Source: Orientallactaga sibirica
Taxonomy: Eukaryota > Chordata > Mammalia > Rodentia > Dipodidae
Length of the DNA: 64,000 nucleotides
Reading direction: 5' to 3'
Assembly (NCBI GenBank): GCA_036365145.1
Contig: JAEOAD010000025.1
Location: forward strand, 29,273,001 to 29,337,000
The position numbers were made by a program, and so were the translations under genes. The first letter of the stretch is position 1. Each line of letters opens with the position of its first letter. Shown here piece after piece: positions 22,688 to 33,255 of the stretch. The notes beneath the pieces were generated by a model. That model was not told where the DNA came from and did no database searches. It was given only the letters and a program-made list of their open reading frames with translations.

Positions 22688-22797
22688 AGCCAGGCATGGC
22701 GGATCATGTCTATTGTTCTAGCACTGGGGAGGCTGACAGAGGAGAGTCGTAAGTTCCAGGGCGGCCTGGGCTATAGTGACCCTACCTTAAAAGAATG
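22688..22797 (+). mobile_element. B1-type SINE, diverged
   Basis: gccaggcatggcggatcatg, with internal deletions. Confidence 0.75.
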
Positions 22798-23032
22798 AAA
22801 TCAGTGAATGTTTGGTGTGCTAGAAAAGCAAACAGACAGGGTGCATAAGACGTGGTGCAGTGATGGGCGTCTGTGGTCTTCTCCATGTGCATGGCGGGTG
22901 GCAGTCAGCAGCACATCCCCAGTGCGTGCTCCAGGAAGGAAGCTCTGCAGGAATTGCTTGCAAGGCCCAACTTCAACTTAGTTAAGAACCAGAAAGATAA
23001 CCCTGCTTTGATCTGAGTCAAGAGAAGTCCAA
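22798..23032. other. Unique or decayed sequence
   Basis: A tRNA-SINE-like scrap near 22850-22975 is possible but too decayed to assign. Confidence 0.35.
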
Positions 23033-23238
23033 GAGCTGGAGAGATGGCTACCAGTTAAGGCATTTACCTGTGAAGTCTAAGGACCCAGGTTCAACTCCCC
23101 AGGACCCATGTAAGCCAGATGCACAAGGTGGCACATGCGTTTGGCGTTCATTTGCAGTGGCTGGAAGCCCTGAGGCACCCATTCTCTCTCTCTGCCTCTC
23201 TCAAATAAATAAAATTATATATATATATATTTAAAAAA
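23033..23238 (+). mobile_element. tRNA-derived SINE
   Basis: gagctggagagatggctacc through an AAATAAATAAAA tail and (TA)n. Confidence 0.9.
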
Positions 23239-23242
23239 GGCA

Positions 23243-23414
23243 AGGCCGGGCGTGGTGGCGCACACCTTTTATCCCAGCACTCGGGAGGCAGAGGTAGGAG
23301 GATCGCCGAGAGTTCGAGGCCACCCTGAGAATACATAGTTAATTCCAGGTCAGCCTGGGCCAGAGTGAAACCCTACCTTGAAAAAACAAAAAGCAACAAC
23401 AAAAAAAAAAAAAA
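23243..23414 (+). mobile_element. B1-type SINE, close to consensus
   Basis: ggccgggcgtggtggcgcac; CpGs are preserved, suggesting a young copy. Confidence 0.92.
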
Positions 23415-23615
23415 GGCACGTCCAGGCCTAAAGCATCTATCTCTTCTATCAGTTTATTACATTGACTAAAATTTTACCCCCTTTGAATTTCTTGACTCTT
23501 GACTTTAAGAGTACATCTAGACAAAAGCAAAAAGACCACTTGTATGTATTCTGGAGGACAAAATGAAGCAGAAGTCTAATGTGGAGTCTCCTAAACAAGT
23601 CAGAAACACTTGGTT

Positions 23616-23755
23616 GATTTGGGTGTGGTGATGCATCCCTAATTCTAGCACTTGGAAGGCAGAGAGAAGTCTTGGTGACAAAGTGAGTTCAAAGCCAGCT
23701 TGAGCTATATGTGACTGCCTCCAAAAAAACAAAACAAAACAAAACAAAACAAACC
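23616..23755 (+). mobile_element. B1-like SINE, old
   Basis: gggtgtggtgatgcatccct; ends in (AAAAC)n. Confidence 0.75.
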
Positions 23756-23756
23756 C

Positions 23757-23917
23757 TTGGTGGGCGTGGTGGCCTTTAATCCCAGCACTTGGGAGGCAGA
23801 GGTAGGTGGATAGCCATGAGTTTGAAGCCACCCTGAGACTACACAGTGAATTCCAAGTCAGTCTGGGCTACAGCGAGACCCTACCTTAAAAAACCAAATA
23901 AATAAAAACAACAACAA
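23757..23917 (+). mobile_element. B1-type SINE
   Basis: tgggcgtggtggcctttaat, with a short deletion after ggtggc. Confidence 0.88.
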
Positions 23918-23920
23918 AAA

Positions 23921-24074
23921 GAGCCAGACATGGTGGCGCACACCTCTAATCCCAGCACTCAGGAGGCAGAGGTAGGAGGATCATTGTGAGTTCGAGGCCA
24001 CTGAGACTACAAAGTGAATTCCAGGTCAGCCTGAGCTAGAGTGAGACCCTACCTTGAAAAACTAAACAAAAAAG
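23921..24074 (+). mobile_element. B1-type SINE
   Basis: gccagacatggtggcgcaca through accttgaaaaactaaac. Confidence 0.9.
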
Positions 24075-24307
24075 ATGTGGAATCCTGTCTTTAGACATTA
24101 AGTGGCCAACACACTCATGAGGCCAACACTTGTACAAGACCTGCAGGACGAGGGCAAAAAAAACGACGGCAAAGCACAGGAGGGACTAGTTGGAAAGAAG
24201 GGGTTCCGAAAGAAAGGGGGAGAGGCGGGAACAAAAGAGGGGGTGGGAGGAGTTCCGGACAGGGTGTACCATGCATATGAATGGAAACTGTCAATACAAA
24301 GAAAAAA
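24075..24307 (+). mobile_element. LINE-1-like 3' end fragment
   Basis: A purine-rich stretch (gaaagaagggg, gaaagggggagaggcggg) ending in aaactgtcaatacaaagaaa resembles the end at 3091-3302 but belongs to a different subfamily. Confidence 0.45.
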
Positions 24308-24509
24308 AGGAGGCTGGAGAGATGGCTCAGCAATTAAAGTTGTTGCCTGCAAAGCCAAAGGACCCAGGTTTGATTCCTCAGGACCCACATAATGCAGATG
24401 CACAAGGTGGCACATGGTCTGGAGTTCGTCTGTAGTGGCTGGAGGCCCTGGTGTGCCCATTTTCTCTCTACCTGCCTCTTTCCCCTTCTCTCCAAATATA
24501 TCATACATA
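24308..24509 (+). mobile_element. tRNA-derived SINE
   Basis: Full-length, first of three in a row. Confidence 0.9.
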
Positions 24510-24701
24510 CGGGCTGGAGAGATGGCACAGTGGTTAAGGTGCTTGCCCACAAAGCCTAATGACTGGGGTTCAATTTCCCAGTACCAATGTAAAGCCAGAT
24601 GCACAAAGTGGTGCATGCATCTGGAGCTCATTTGCAGTGGCAAGAGGCACACATTCTCTTTCTTTATCTGCCTCTCTCCTTTTCAAGTAAATAAAATATC
24701 A
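24510..24701 (+). mobile_element. tRNA-derived SINE
   Basis: Second copy; shorter middle (gtgcatgcatctggagctca). Confidence 0.9.
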
Positions 24702-24884
24702 AAAACCAAAGGATCCTGCCTGCAAAGCCTTACAACCTGGGTTTGATTCCCCAGATGCAAATGGCGCACACATCTGGAGTTCACTTGCAGTGGCAGGAGG
24801 TCCTGGTGCGCCCTTCTGTCTCTCTGTACCTCTTTCTCTGTGTGTCTTCTTTCTCATAAATATATAAAAATATGTATTTAAAAG
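24702..24884 (+). mobile_element. tRNA-derived SINE, 5'-truncated
   Basis: Third copy; lacks the head and starts at accaaaggatcctgcctgc. Confidence 0.85.
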
Positions 24885-24889
24885 AAAAA

Positions 24890-25060
24890 CTAGCCAGGTG
24901 TGGTGGCACACATTAATCCCAGCACTTGGGAGGCAGAGATAGGATGACCGCTGTGAGTTCGAGGCCACCCTGAGACTACATAGTGAATTCCAGGTCAGCC
25001 TGGGCCAGAGTGAGACCCTACCTCAAAAAACCAAAACAAAACAAAAAAACAAAAAACTTT
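24890..25060 (+). mobile_element. B1-type SINE
   Basis: gccaggtgtggtggcacaca; tail of mixed A/C. Confidence 0.9.
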
Positions 25061-25409
25061 TAAAAATTATAAAGCATTCAAATATGGGCCATATTGACTA
25101 ATACTGGGTAAGTCAGAGGAGAGAATGAATGTCCCTGTTCCTGGAAGGTATGTGAGGAAGGCAGAGTGAAATGCCCTCTCTGTAGGTCAGCTCCAAACTT
25201 CCACAGTGCATACAGGTAGAGAGAGGAATGAGCAAAGTCGGCATTAGCTGAATCCAGACAAAGGACAGCAGTGTTCTGTTCTTGATTCAAGTTTTCTGTA
25301 GGTTTGACGTTTTTCAAAACTCAGTATTAAAAGTCAGGATGGGTGTAGGGAGCCATAGACAGAGTTTTCAAGTCTGTCCTTAAACTAGTCTGTCCTGTCC
25401 TTCCTCCTC
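25061..25409. other. Unique intronic sequence
   Basis: Nothing was recognised. Confidence 0.4.
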
Positions 25410-25504
25410 CCTTCTCACTATGTAGCCCAGGCTGGCCTTAAGCTCCTGATCCTCCTGCCTCAGGCTAAGTGCTAGGATTATAGGCACGCACCACACCTGG
25501 CTAG
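25410..25504 (-). mobile_element. B1-like SINE, truncated
   Basis: ctcactatgtagcccaggct through gcaccacacctggct. Confidence 0.8.
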
Positions 25505-25556
25505 CATTAGTTATTTCATCACTACTGAGTACTCTACCCTGAAGTGCTTTATTTAT

Positions 25557-25692
25557 TCATTTGGGGGCGGGGGTTCACACAGGGTCTCAAAGTGGCCAAG
25601 GGTGCCCTTTAATTCACTACATAGCTGAGGATGTCCTTGAACTCCTGATCCTTCTGCCTCTACCTCCCAAGTGCTGGGATCCAGTTGTGCAC
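25557..25692 (-). mobile_element. B1-like SINE, old
   Basis: gtccttgaactcctgatcct tctgcctctacctcccaag identifies it. Confidence 0.75.
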
Positions 25693-26379
25693 AGAACTCA
25701 GCTGTCGCTGAACTGGCACAGTGAGCAGGCTTGCGGAAAAGGCGTGAAGAACATCTACACTTTACCCCAGGAGCCTCTGCATAGATTCCTGGTATTAATC
25801 CACCTGCAGGCAGGATGTTTAGCTTCCAGGATCTACGGCCACAAAACTCTTTCTAGAGCACTCCCCGCATTCCCTAGTATCCACCAGTTGGCTTATCTCT
25901 CCTGATAAACTAAGTTCCTCAAGGAAAGAACTGCCCCATAAGCTTGGCTACTTTCACCAGGGCTGAACACATCTGTGGAACAAATGAACACATCTGGAGA
26001 GGGAAAGAATTTATGCTCTAGTGAATGAGCCACATTCCAACATTTCCATCTTCCAGGAACCGTTTCCAGGAAGCCATCTGGCAGATAACTGCTGAACCTA
26101 CCTCAGCTGGTCTTGGACACTCTTAACTTTATCAGGTGTGAACAGTGAGTATCAGACATGCATTTCACCATGCTAGAAGGGCAGTGTGAGGCACTTCACC
26201 AACCGGGCTCCACAAAGTGCCCGCACTAAGACAATCTGTCTTCACACGTGCTCGATGGGGTAAAAGTTCTTTGTAAACAAATGCCTCCAATTCTTGGGGA
26301 TTTTCTGTAATTAGGAATGTGAACAACCAAACAGCACACTCAAAAGAATGGTATACTGTTTTACTTTCCCCGTGACTTT
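25693..26379. other. Unique intronic sequence
   Basis: No repeat or exon was seen. Confidence 0.45.
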
Positions 26380-26462
26380 TTTTTTTTTTTTTTTGAGGCT
26401 GAGATTTGAACCCAGGGCTTCCTGTTTCTAGGTAAAGTGCTCTTCTGGACTGAGCCCCTAAC
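26380..26462 (-). mobile_element. ID/tRNA-like fragment after poly(T)
   Basis: gagatttgaacccagggctt followed by tctggactgagccccta has an antisense tRNA B-box form. Confidence 0.45.
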
Positions 26463-26487
26463 CTCTTCCTATGATTTTTCGATTTAG

Positions 26488-26622
26488 GTTTTTTCCCCCG
26501 TTTTTGGTTTTTCAAGGTAGGGTCTCACTCTGGCCCAGGCTGACCTGGAATTTACTACGTAGTCTCAGGGTGGCCTTGCACTCACAGCAATCCATCTAAA
26601 GGTGTGCGTAATCATGCCGGGT
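26488..26622 (-). mobile_element. B1-type SINE, internally deleted
   Basis: caaggtagggtctcactctg; about 20 bp lost after gcaatcc. Confidence 0.85.
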
Positions 26623-27272
26623 GTGTTAGGCCATTTCTACAGCACAGCTTAACTTCTTTTGGTACAACAGGTATACCAGACAACTACTGCTGGAGTTTCT
26701 GACCCCAGTTAAGCCTTTGCTCTGGAAACATCACTCCCAGGGGCTAATGGACATGCTGTTTCAAGTTATCCAAGTGGACAGATGTGGAATTTCAATCAAC
26801 AAAAATGGATTAAAGAACAAGACCAGTATTTGGGGTAGGAGAGGTGGAAGGACAGAACACTGATACATTCTTCAAAATTGCCAATATGCCCATCTCAAGT
26901 CCTAATTCCCTCTAGGTACACAGGAAGAGGCAGGTAATAGGATGGCAGGGGCTAGCACAGGTCTGGTTTCCCAGTGCTGCTCCCTGAGGCACAAGGAAAG
27001 AAAACAGGTCATAATTAGAGAGATGCATTCCAATCCCCCCTTAAATGTATGCCCCAGGGGTAGAAGGGAGTGGTTACAAAAGGAGAGATGGAATTATAAT
27101 GATAGTAGTCAAGCTAAAACTGCCCTAACTTGTAGTGTGTAGTAATTACATATCTATGGTAGATCTTAGCATTATATTCTCTTAGCCACACCCTTGCTCT
27201 AATTTTTCAGATTTCTTCCAACTTTTCTCTGAGAAGTTTTATTACTTCAGAAACACCATCAGTTTTCCCTTC
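26623..27272. other. Unique intronic sequence
   Basis: No feature was seen. Confidence 0.45.
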
Positions 27273-27472
27273 CCTCCTCTCCCCTCTTCTTTCTCCCTCC
27301 CTCCCTCCCTTCCTTCCTTCCTTTCTGGTTTTTCCAAGGTAGGGTCTCACTCTAGCCCAGAATGTCCTGGGATTCACTATGTCATCTCAGGGTGGCCTTG
27401 AACTCACAGTGATCCTCCTACCTCTGCCTCCCCAAGTGCTGGGATCAAAAGCATGCGCCAACACGCCTGGCC
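27273..27472 (-). mobile_element. (CCCT)n/(TTCC)n tract and B1-type SINE
   Basis: A polypyrimidine tract (27273-27325) leads into a full-length antisense B1 (27325-27472). Confidence 0.88.
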
Positions 27473-27536
27473 ACTATCAGTTTTCTTTGCCCTAATACAC
27501 AATTCTATTTGTTTGAGCAGGGGGATTTTGTATTGT

Positions 27537-27603
27537 GTTTATTTATTTTTATTTTATTTTATTTCTTACTTTTTATTAACCGCTGAGCCATCTCTCCAGC
27601 CCT
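27537..27603 (-). mobile_element. tRNA-derived SINE, head and tail only
   Basis: A (TTTTA)n tail joins directly to aaccgctgagccatctctcc; the body is deleted. Confidence 0.75.
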
Positions 27604-27610
27604 GGAAGTG

Positions 27611-27770
27611 TTTTTTTTTTTTTTTTGTTGCTGTGGTTTTGTTTTTTGAGGTAGGGTTTCAGTCTATGCCAGGCTGACCTGGAATTCACTATGTAGTCTC
27701 AAGGTGGTCTTGAACTCACGGTGATCCTCCTACCTCTGCCTCCAGAATGGTGTACTACCATACCCAGCTC
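27611..27770 (-). mobile_element. B1-type SINE
   Basis: Poly(T), then gaggtagggtttcagtctat; inserted beside the SINE head at 27603. Confidence 0.88.
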
Positions 27771-27798
27771 CTGGAGGGGTTTTTAAGATGCAAAATCT

Positions 27799-28014
27799 GG
27801 GCCTGGAGTGATGGCTCAGAGGTTAAGCACTTGCCTGTGAAGCCGAAGGACCCTGGTTCAGGTTTGATTCCCCAGGACCCACGTAAGCCAGATGTATAAG
27901 GTGGCGCATGCATATGGAGTTTGTTTGAGTGGCTGGAGACCCTGGCATGCCCATTATCTCACTATCTGCCTACCTCTTTCTCTGTCTGTTGCTCTCTAAC
28001 AAATAAGTTAAAAA
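27799..28014 (+). mobile_element. tRNA-derived SINE
   Basis: ggcctggagtgatggctcag through ctctctaacaaataagtt. Confidence 0.88.
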
Positions 28015-28493
28015 AATTTTTTTTTAAATTGTGTTATTAGTCAAAGCTATGTGAGCTTCTTTCATTCATGGTGGGAAAATTATTATCATTGTGGAAATAC
28101 TGCAAGATTCTGCATGTGCCCAGATCAATAAAGTAGAAAAGAGAAAAACAAACAAACAACCCTCCAACGCCTACAGGTAACCCAGCGCTGCTTTATAAAA
28201 TAGCCTCTGCACTGAGAAGCAAATCTAAAGGTGCCGTGAAGGGGGATGGTGCAAAGCTACAACCCAGACAGGCCAGTGTGGCTGCACTTAAAAGAGAGAA
28301 AGTAGTAACCGTGTCTTGCTCTGGTGCAGATCAAAGCGCATGTGACCCTCCCCTTCTCTGATCCAGGATGCCTGGTTTGGAAGATACTAACTTGATAAGG
28401 GCATGCTTACTAGTTTTAGATAAAATCACAAGTGTTTGTATAAACAGGTTCTCTTCTACTGGACATTGGACTGGGTATTAAAACTGAGTCCTA
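28015..28493. other. Unique intronic sequence
   Basis: Nothing was recognised. Confidence 0.4.
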
Positions 28494-28660
28494 GAGCCGG
28501 GTGTGGTGGCACACACCTTTAATCCCAGCGCTCAGGAGGCAGAGGTAGGAAGACTGTGGTGACTTCAAGGCCATAGTAAAGTCCAGGTCAGCCTAAGCTA
28601 GAGTGAGACCCTACCTCAAACAAACAACAACAACAACAAACAGGAACAACAAAAAAAAAA
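28494..28660 (+). mobile_element. B1-type SINE, internally deleted
   Basis: gccgggtgtggtggcacaca; part of the gaggccaccctgagac segment is lost. Confidence 0.85.
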
Positions 28661-28675
28661 CAAAAGCGGAGTCCC

Positions 28676-28853
28676 AGCCGAACCTGGTGGCACATGCCTT
28701 TAATTCCAGCAAATGCAGAGGTAGGAGGATCACCATGAGTTCAAGGCCACCCTGAGACTACATAGTGAATTCCAGGTAAGCCTGGGCCAGAGTGAGACCC
28801 TACCTCGAAAAACCAGGGGGGGGGGAAAGCAAAATAAATAAATAAATAGAGTC
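28676..28853 (+). mobile_element. B1-type SINE
   Basis: gccgaacctggtggcacatg; ends with g9 then (AAAT)n. Confidence 0.85.
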
Positions 28854-29047
28854 CTAAGTTTAAAATCAACATTCTTCTTATCCCCAACAGGACAGTTTAA
28901 TAATACCTAAGAGATACCAAGGTCATCTGAGGAATCACACCTATCCCTGTTTCTAAACCTCTTTAAACGTGTCACATTTCAGAACTGGGTCTTAAAATTC
29001 TTTTTAAATTCAAATTTCAGTCTCAACCAAAGGAGCTCGCATCTTAC

Positions 29048-29163
29048 CACTCGACCGGATGTTGATGAATGGGTAGTTGGGCATCACCAGCTTGCTGAAG
29101 TTAAACTTGTACGTGAACCTCTTCCCTTTGGTCTTATGAAGGATCCTCTTGTTGTAATAGTAT
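29048..29163 (-). CDS. ETV3: ETV3 coding exon 4 (end of ETS domain)
   Basis: The 116-nt exon spans acceptor tgacag|ATACTATTAC to donor TCGAGTG|GTAAGAT. It encodes residues 95-134: the remainder of helix 3 ([10 protein letters not shown]), the beta-strand/wing segment [12 protein letters not shown], and [16 protein letters not shown]. It completes the ETS domain. If intron 4 is not removed, the frame stays open for 11 more codons and stops at a TGA at 29010-29012, giving a protein with only the ETS domain (see findings). Confidence 0.96.
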
Positions 29164-29254
29164 CTGTCAAAAGAAGAGCATCTCACTGGGCGTTCCTGCT
29201 CGTTACAGCATTTGATATACTTAGCAATCACCGAGACCAGCAATTCTTTATTTT

Positions 29255-29860
29255 TAAGTGCATGTGTGTGAGCATGGACACATGTGCCATGACACACATG
29301 TAGAGGTCAGAGGACAACTTTCAAGCCAGTCCTGGCCCTTGCACCCTCATTCGAGGCAATTTCTCTCTCTGGATCTCACTCCGCTTTTGTTATTCTACGT
29401 TGTGCTTGCCACAAGCTTCCAGGAATTTCTCCTGTCTCAGACTCCCCATCTCATAGTCAAGAGTACTGTTTTGTGTGTGTGATCCGTGGTGTATTTGTGT
29501 GCAGATGTCTGTTTGTGTACTTGTGAGCAGAGGCCAGAGAATATCGGGTACCCTTCTCTTATCTTTCTCCCACATATTTCTTTCCTAGAAACAGGGTCTC
29601 TCTCTTACCCTTGACCTGCTGTCCAGGGTCCCCTCTCATCCTGCTGGGGTTGGGGGTACAGATATGCATGGCAACACCCAGCTTTTCACATGGGTTCTGT
29701 AGTCTAACTTGGCATCTGTGGCTCACAAGGCACTCTTGACTGCTGAGCACCTCCCCGCTTGCTGCTGGGGTTTGTATGTGGGGTCCGAGGATCAGTCAGA
29801 CTTGGGAAGTCAGGCTTGAGCAGTGAGTGCTTTAGCCACTGAGCCGTCTTCCCAGCCCCC
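29255..29860 (-). mobile_element. B4-like composites in intron 3
   Basis: GT-rich starts (29262, 29475) followed by gaggtcagaggacaact and gaaacagggtctctctctta, and heads ending in ctgctgagcacctccccg (29758) and ccactgagccgtcttcccag (29857), indicate at least two antisense B4/RSINE elements. Confidence 0.6.
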
Positions 29861-30830
29861 AAGACCAACACTTCTTGCTCTAAGCACTGCTTGCAAGTAT
29901 CATCATTCTTTTGTAGCCTGGCTCCAGGTTAGGGCTTGGAGCCTCAAAAACTTACTTTTCTCCTGTGGTTTCAAGGAAGATCTAGTAGCTGGCTATAGCT
30001 TTACAAAGGCATTCTCATTTTAAGATCCCAAACACCTACCCTTGCTCCAACCATTGACCTCATCATTTCTCTACAGCTTCAATCTATAGTCCACTTTGTG
30101 CTGCTCTACTCAGAAAGTCACTGACTGCTTAGTTTTTTCCTGTGTTGTCCAGGTGGAGTTTTCTGGGCTAGTTTTCTAGGGCTAGTTTGGAGGCAAAGAC
30201 AGAGAAGGTAGAACCCTTGTATGGCATGCAGTGGGGCGATGGCATGTCCCAATCTGGAAAGTGTCAGCTTCGGCCTGACTTCTGTGAAGCAGTACAGGTC
30301 ATAGAGTGCCTGCTGGCCCCTAAAGGGTTATGAAATTTAAAACTTGACAAAGGAGAAAGAATTTGTGAGCACTTACAGTTGTCATTCTTCAGACATGTTG
30401 GAGCCACTACAGATGACAATGAAGCCTGAGATATAGTGCCTAAACTGGGCCAGGGCCACGTGGTGAGCCCTCCCCCCAGCTTCTTCTAGGAGATCCAAAG
30501 AAGACAACTTCCAGTCATTTCCCAGTAGGGAAGTCTACACGAGTCCTCTGGTTTATAATGAGCCCCAGTCCATGTTTCACCATGTGTTCTAACCCACTAC
30601 AGAGCCAGTGCCAGCCACGCTGGAATTCCTTCCTACATATAACCAAAGATATAAATTTTCTCCTCCTGAGCCTCTGCTACTCAGATTCAATCTCTCTTCA
30701 ACTCCTACTTTAAAATGACACATTATTCACTGAGAAGCACAGCCTTTTATCACTTTTTAATCTAATATCCACCAAATTTTGTCTTCCTTCCAATCTGTTA
30801 GGGAACAAACTTGGGAATCCTTTCCCTCAC
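29861..30830. other. Unique sequence of ETV3 intron 3
   Basis: No repeat or extra exon was seen. Confidence 0.5.
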
Positions 30831-31068
30831 CTGAGGGCCCGGCTCAGCTTGTCATAGTTCATCTGTGGCTTGCATTTCCTGCGGCCCCAGAGACGGGCCA
30901 CCTCGTCCGGATCCTTGATGACGAACTCCCCGTACTCTCCCTGCTGCCAGGCAATGACATGGCGGAACTCCTCCTTCTGCAGCAGCTCCAGGATGAAGTG
31001 CCACAGCTGGATCTGCCGGGAGCCTGGTGAGGACTCTGTTTTGTAGGCCCAGTCAGGAAACTGATACC
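30831..31068 (-). CDS. ETV3: ETV3 coding exon 3 (first part of ETS domain)
   Basis: The 238-nt exon spans acceptor ttcaag|GGTATCAG to donor GCCCTCAG|GTGAGGG and encodes residues 16-95. It contains [10 protein letters not shown], then helix 1 of the winged helix-turn-helix ([18 protein letters not shown]), the [12 protein letters not shown] segment, and most of recognition helix 3 ([14 protein letters not shown]). It ends at the second of the two invariant arginines that contact GGA. The exon enters in phase 1 and leaves in phase 2, matching exons 2 and 4. The sequence is nearly identical to other mammalian ETV3, ERF and ETV3L in this block, as expected for a DNA-binding domain under strong constraint. 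Confidence 0.96.
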
Positions 31069-31656
31069 CTTGAATGTGAAAAGGGCAAGCCCAGAGCAGT
31101 GAGGAGCTGAGCACACACGTGCTGGTGCCCCCAACTCCATATTCCATTGCTCACCATCTCTAGAGGGCTTTGCAAAACCCACTGCTTTCAGCCAGCTGAT
31201 GCTAACTACAACAAGGGAGAGGGGAGGACAGAGAAATTACCGGTCCTTGTGGCAATCGCCGAGTCTGGGAAGAACTGGGCAGCAGTTACCTAGGTGTCCT
31301 GACTCAAAGCTTTTTGTGTGTTACTAAATCTCACATGTACTTCCTATGAGAGCATGAAACTTCCAAAAGGAAAAAACAGGAAAGACCAAATAACATTTTT
31401 AGGAAAATACAGGTGAAAATTCCTTATTCCCACCTTCCCCCAGGCTGGAATTATGTCTCTAACAGGAAAGAGACGTCTAAGACTTGCGGTAAAGGAGTGT
31501 GGTCAAGGGATGTTAAATATTCATCCATAGGAAACAAAGGGGCCCAGACTCAAGATCACGTCAAGAAGCTGTCAATCATGGTCTAGCATTTGTGAGCAAA
31601 ACCCAAGAACAGAAAACAGGAACCAGCATGGGACATTGCAGGTAACTTCTGCTCAC
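31069..31656 (-). other. ETV3 intron 2
   Basis: The intron is 588 bp, GT at 31656-31655 and AG at 31070-31069. It is unique sequence with no repeat seen. Confidence 0.9.
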
Positions 31657-31702
31657 CTCCACCTCCTTCTGGCTTTTCCACGATGCTACAGCCTGCTTTC
31701 AT
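31657..31702 (-). CDS. ETV3: ETV3 coding exon 2 (start codon)
   Basis: This exon gives the first 46 coding nt: ATG at 31702-31700, then MKAGCSIVEKPEGGG plus one base of the next codon. The donor is GGTGGAG|GTGAGCAG, with the intron starting at 31656. The ATG context (A at -3, A at +4) is adequate. Upstream in the transcript the acceptor tctctCAGCAG|GAG is a NAGNAG pair at 31716-31717 and 31713-31714. Either choice leaves 10-13 nt of 5' UTR in this exon and does not change the reading frame. Confidence 0.93.
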
Positions 31703-31715
31703 TTTCGCTCTCCTG

Positions 31716-33255
31716 CTGAGAGACACAAGTCACACAATCACTTTGAGATGCTAACTACTATCCTCTTAAGACTTCTCCTACAGCTCTGCCCCAAACTTCC
31801 CTTTCCTAGGCTTTCCTTCCTTACACGGCTCTCGCAAATGTCACCTCCGAACTGCGAATCCGCAAGCATCAAATGAGGATCCTCAAGTCATCAGCTTCAA
31901 AAGCCGTAATTATCTCTCGCCTGACTTTAAACCACAACGTGTAAACACTGTCCTTAATACTGGCTTTCTTCCTCCTAACCTAACCAATCCTTCCTTCAAG
32001 TGTTTTCTTTTCTTTTTTTTTTTTTTTTTTTAAAGAAAAAGAGGGCACAGTGAAACAAGTCCAAAAAGGCAGCAAAAACAAGTCAGAGTTTGCCTTCTAT
32101 TACTAGACAAGACCAGATGCCAAAGTATACAAGCCCAATTCACCTAGAAGCACCAGTTTAAAGAGTTAAAAAAAAAATCCAATTTTGATTCCTGCTTAAG
32201 AATGAACATCTGATTTTGATCTGTTGTGGAGACGGGAGGAGAAAAACTTTTCATCAGTTAGAAACTGTCCCCTCACCCTTGGAAAATACTCTGGTCTACA
32301 TGAGAAAAGTTCAGTCGGCCCTTCCTTCCACACTGCCCCCGCCCGCCTCTCTCTAAGTAGCCACTTGGGAGCATCTTCGGGCCATCGAGCGCAGGGTGTC
32401 TTGGTGGGGGTCTGCCTTCGGCCCACCCGTTCAGACGGGCACTTCCTCACTCCATTCCCCCGTCCCCCTGGGCAAGCAGCTCGGTGTCGCTGAGCCCTTC
32501 GGCAAGCACGGCCTCCAGGCTGGGTGACAGGCCCTGGGACCCACAGGAGCAGGAGTCCCAAGGGAGCGCAGGGGCCTCGCCGGTCCCAGGGAGGGTGCGG
32601 GCACCATGCTAGGCTTGGAGGCTTCCTCCGGCGCAGAGCTCCTCTAAAAGCTTTGCACGTCCCTTCTCGGCGTACCTCCGCTCCGTTCTCAGTGTAAGCC
32701 AGCGCCAGCGGCCGGGGAGGCGAAGGAAGCGCACGCAGCCGCAGCCCTCCTCCTCCTCCCCTCCGCCGACGACACACACCCGGGCGGGCGGGCGCCGCGG
32801 ACCAGCCGCGCCGGCGCTTCCGCTCCCACTTCCGTGACGCCGGGCCCGGAGCGCCGAGACGCCGCCGCACGGCTGCAGACAAGTGGGCGGCCGCGCGCAG
32901 CCTTCGCCCTAGCCCCGAAGCTGGGGCTCACATGCCCATCGGCGGGCACGCCGACCTCCCCCGGACTCCGTCTCGCGGCCCGCGGCGCCCCGATTTCCGC
33001 AGGCGGGCCCCTCCCCGAGCGCGGCGGCGATCTGTCCCCGACGGGCGGGCCAGGCGCGCCCAGCGCGGCGTTCCGGGTCGCGCCCGCGCAGCCCCGGAGC
33101 CCTCGGTTCCGCCCGCCCGTCGGTCCGCTCGCCCGGCCGGCCCCCGTCGCCGCGCACCTTCCGGCTCCCCCGCGCACCCCGGGCGGCTCGAGCGACGCGC
33201 GGGCCGCGGCCCAGCCGGCTCCCGGGGGCCGGGGTCGGGTCGGGGCTGGGCTCAC
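31716..33255 (-). other. ETV3 intron 1
   Basis: The upper half is CpG-island sequence and the lower half ordinary unique sequence. It holds a poly(T) run at about 32015-32033 and no SINE. The bounds depend on the inferred exon 1 donor. Confidence 0.5.
32827..32838 (-). promoter_or_regulatory. Consensus ETS site overlapping a CRE-like half site
   Basis: The plus strand cacttccgtgac reads GTCACGGAAGTG on the minus strand: a perfect CGGAAGTG ETS site abutting a TGAC-type half site, inside the CpG island about 0.5 kb into the gene. Confidence 0.5.
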
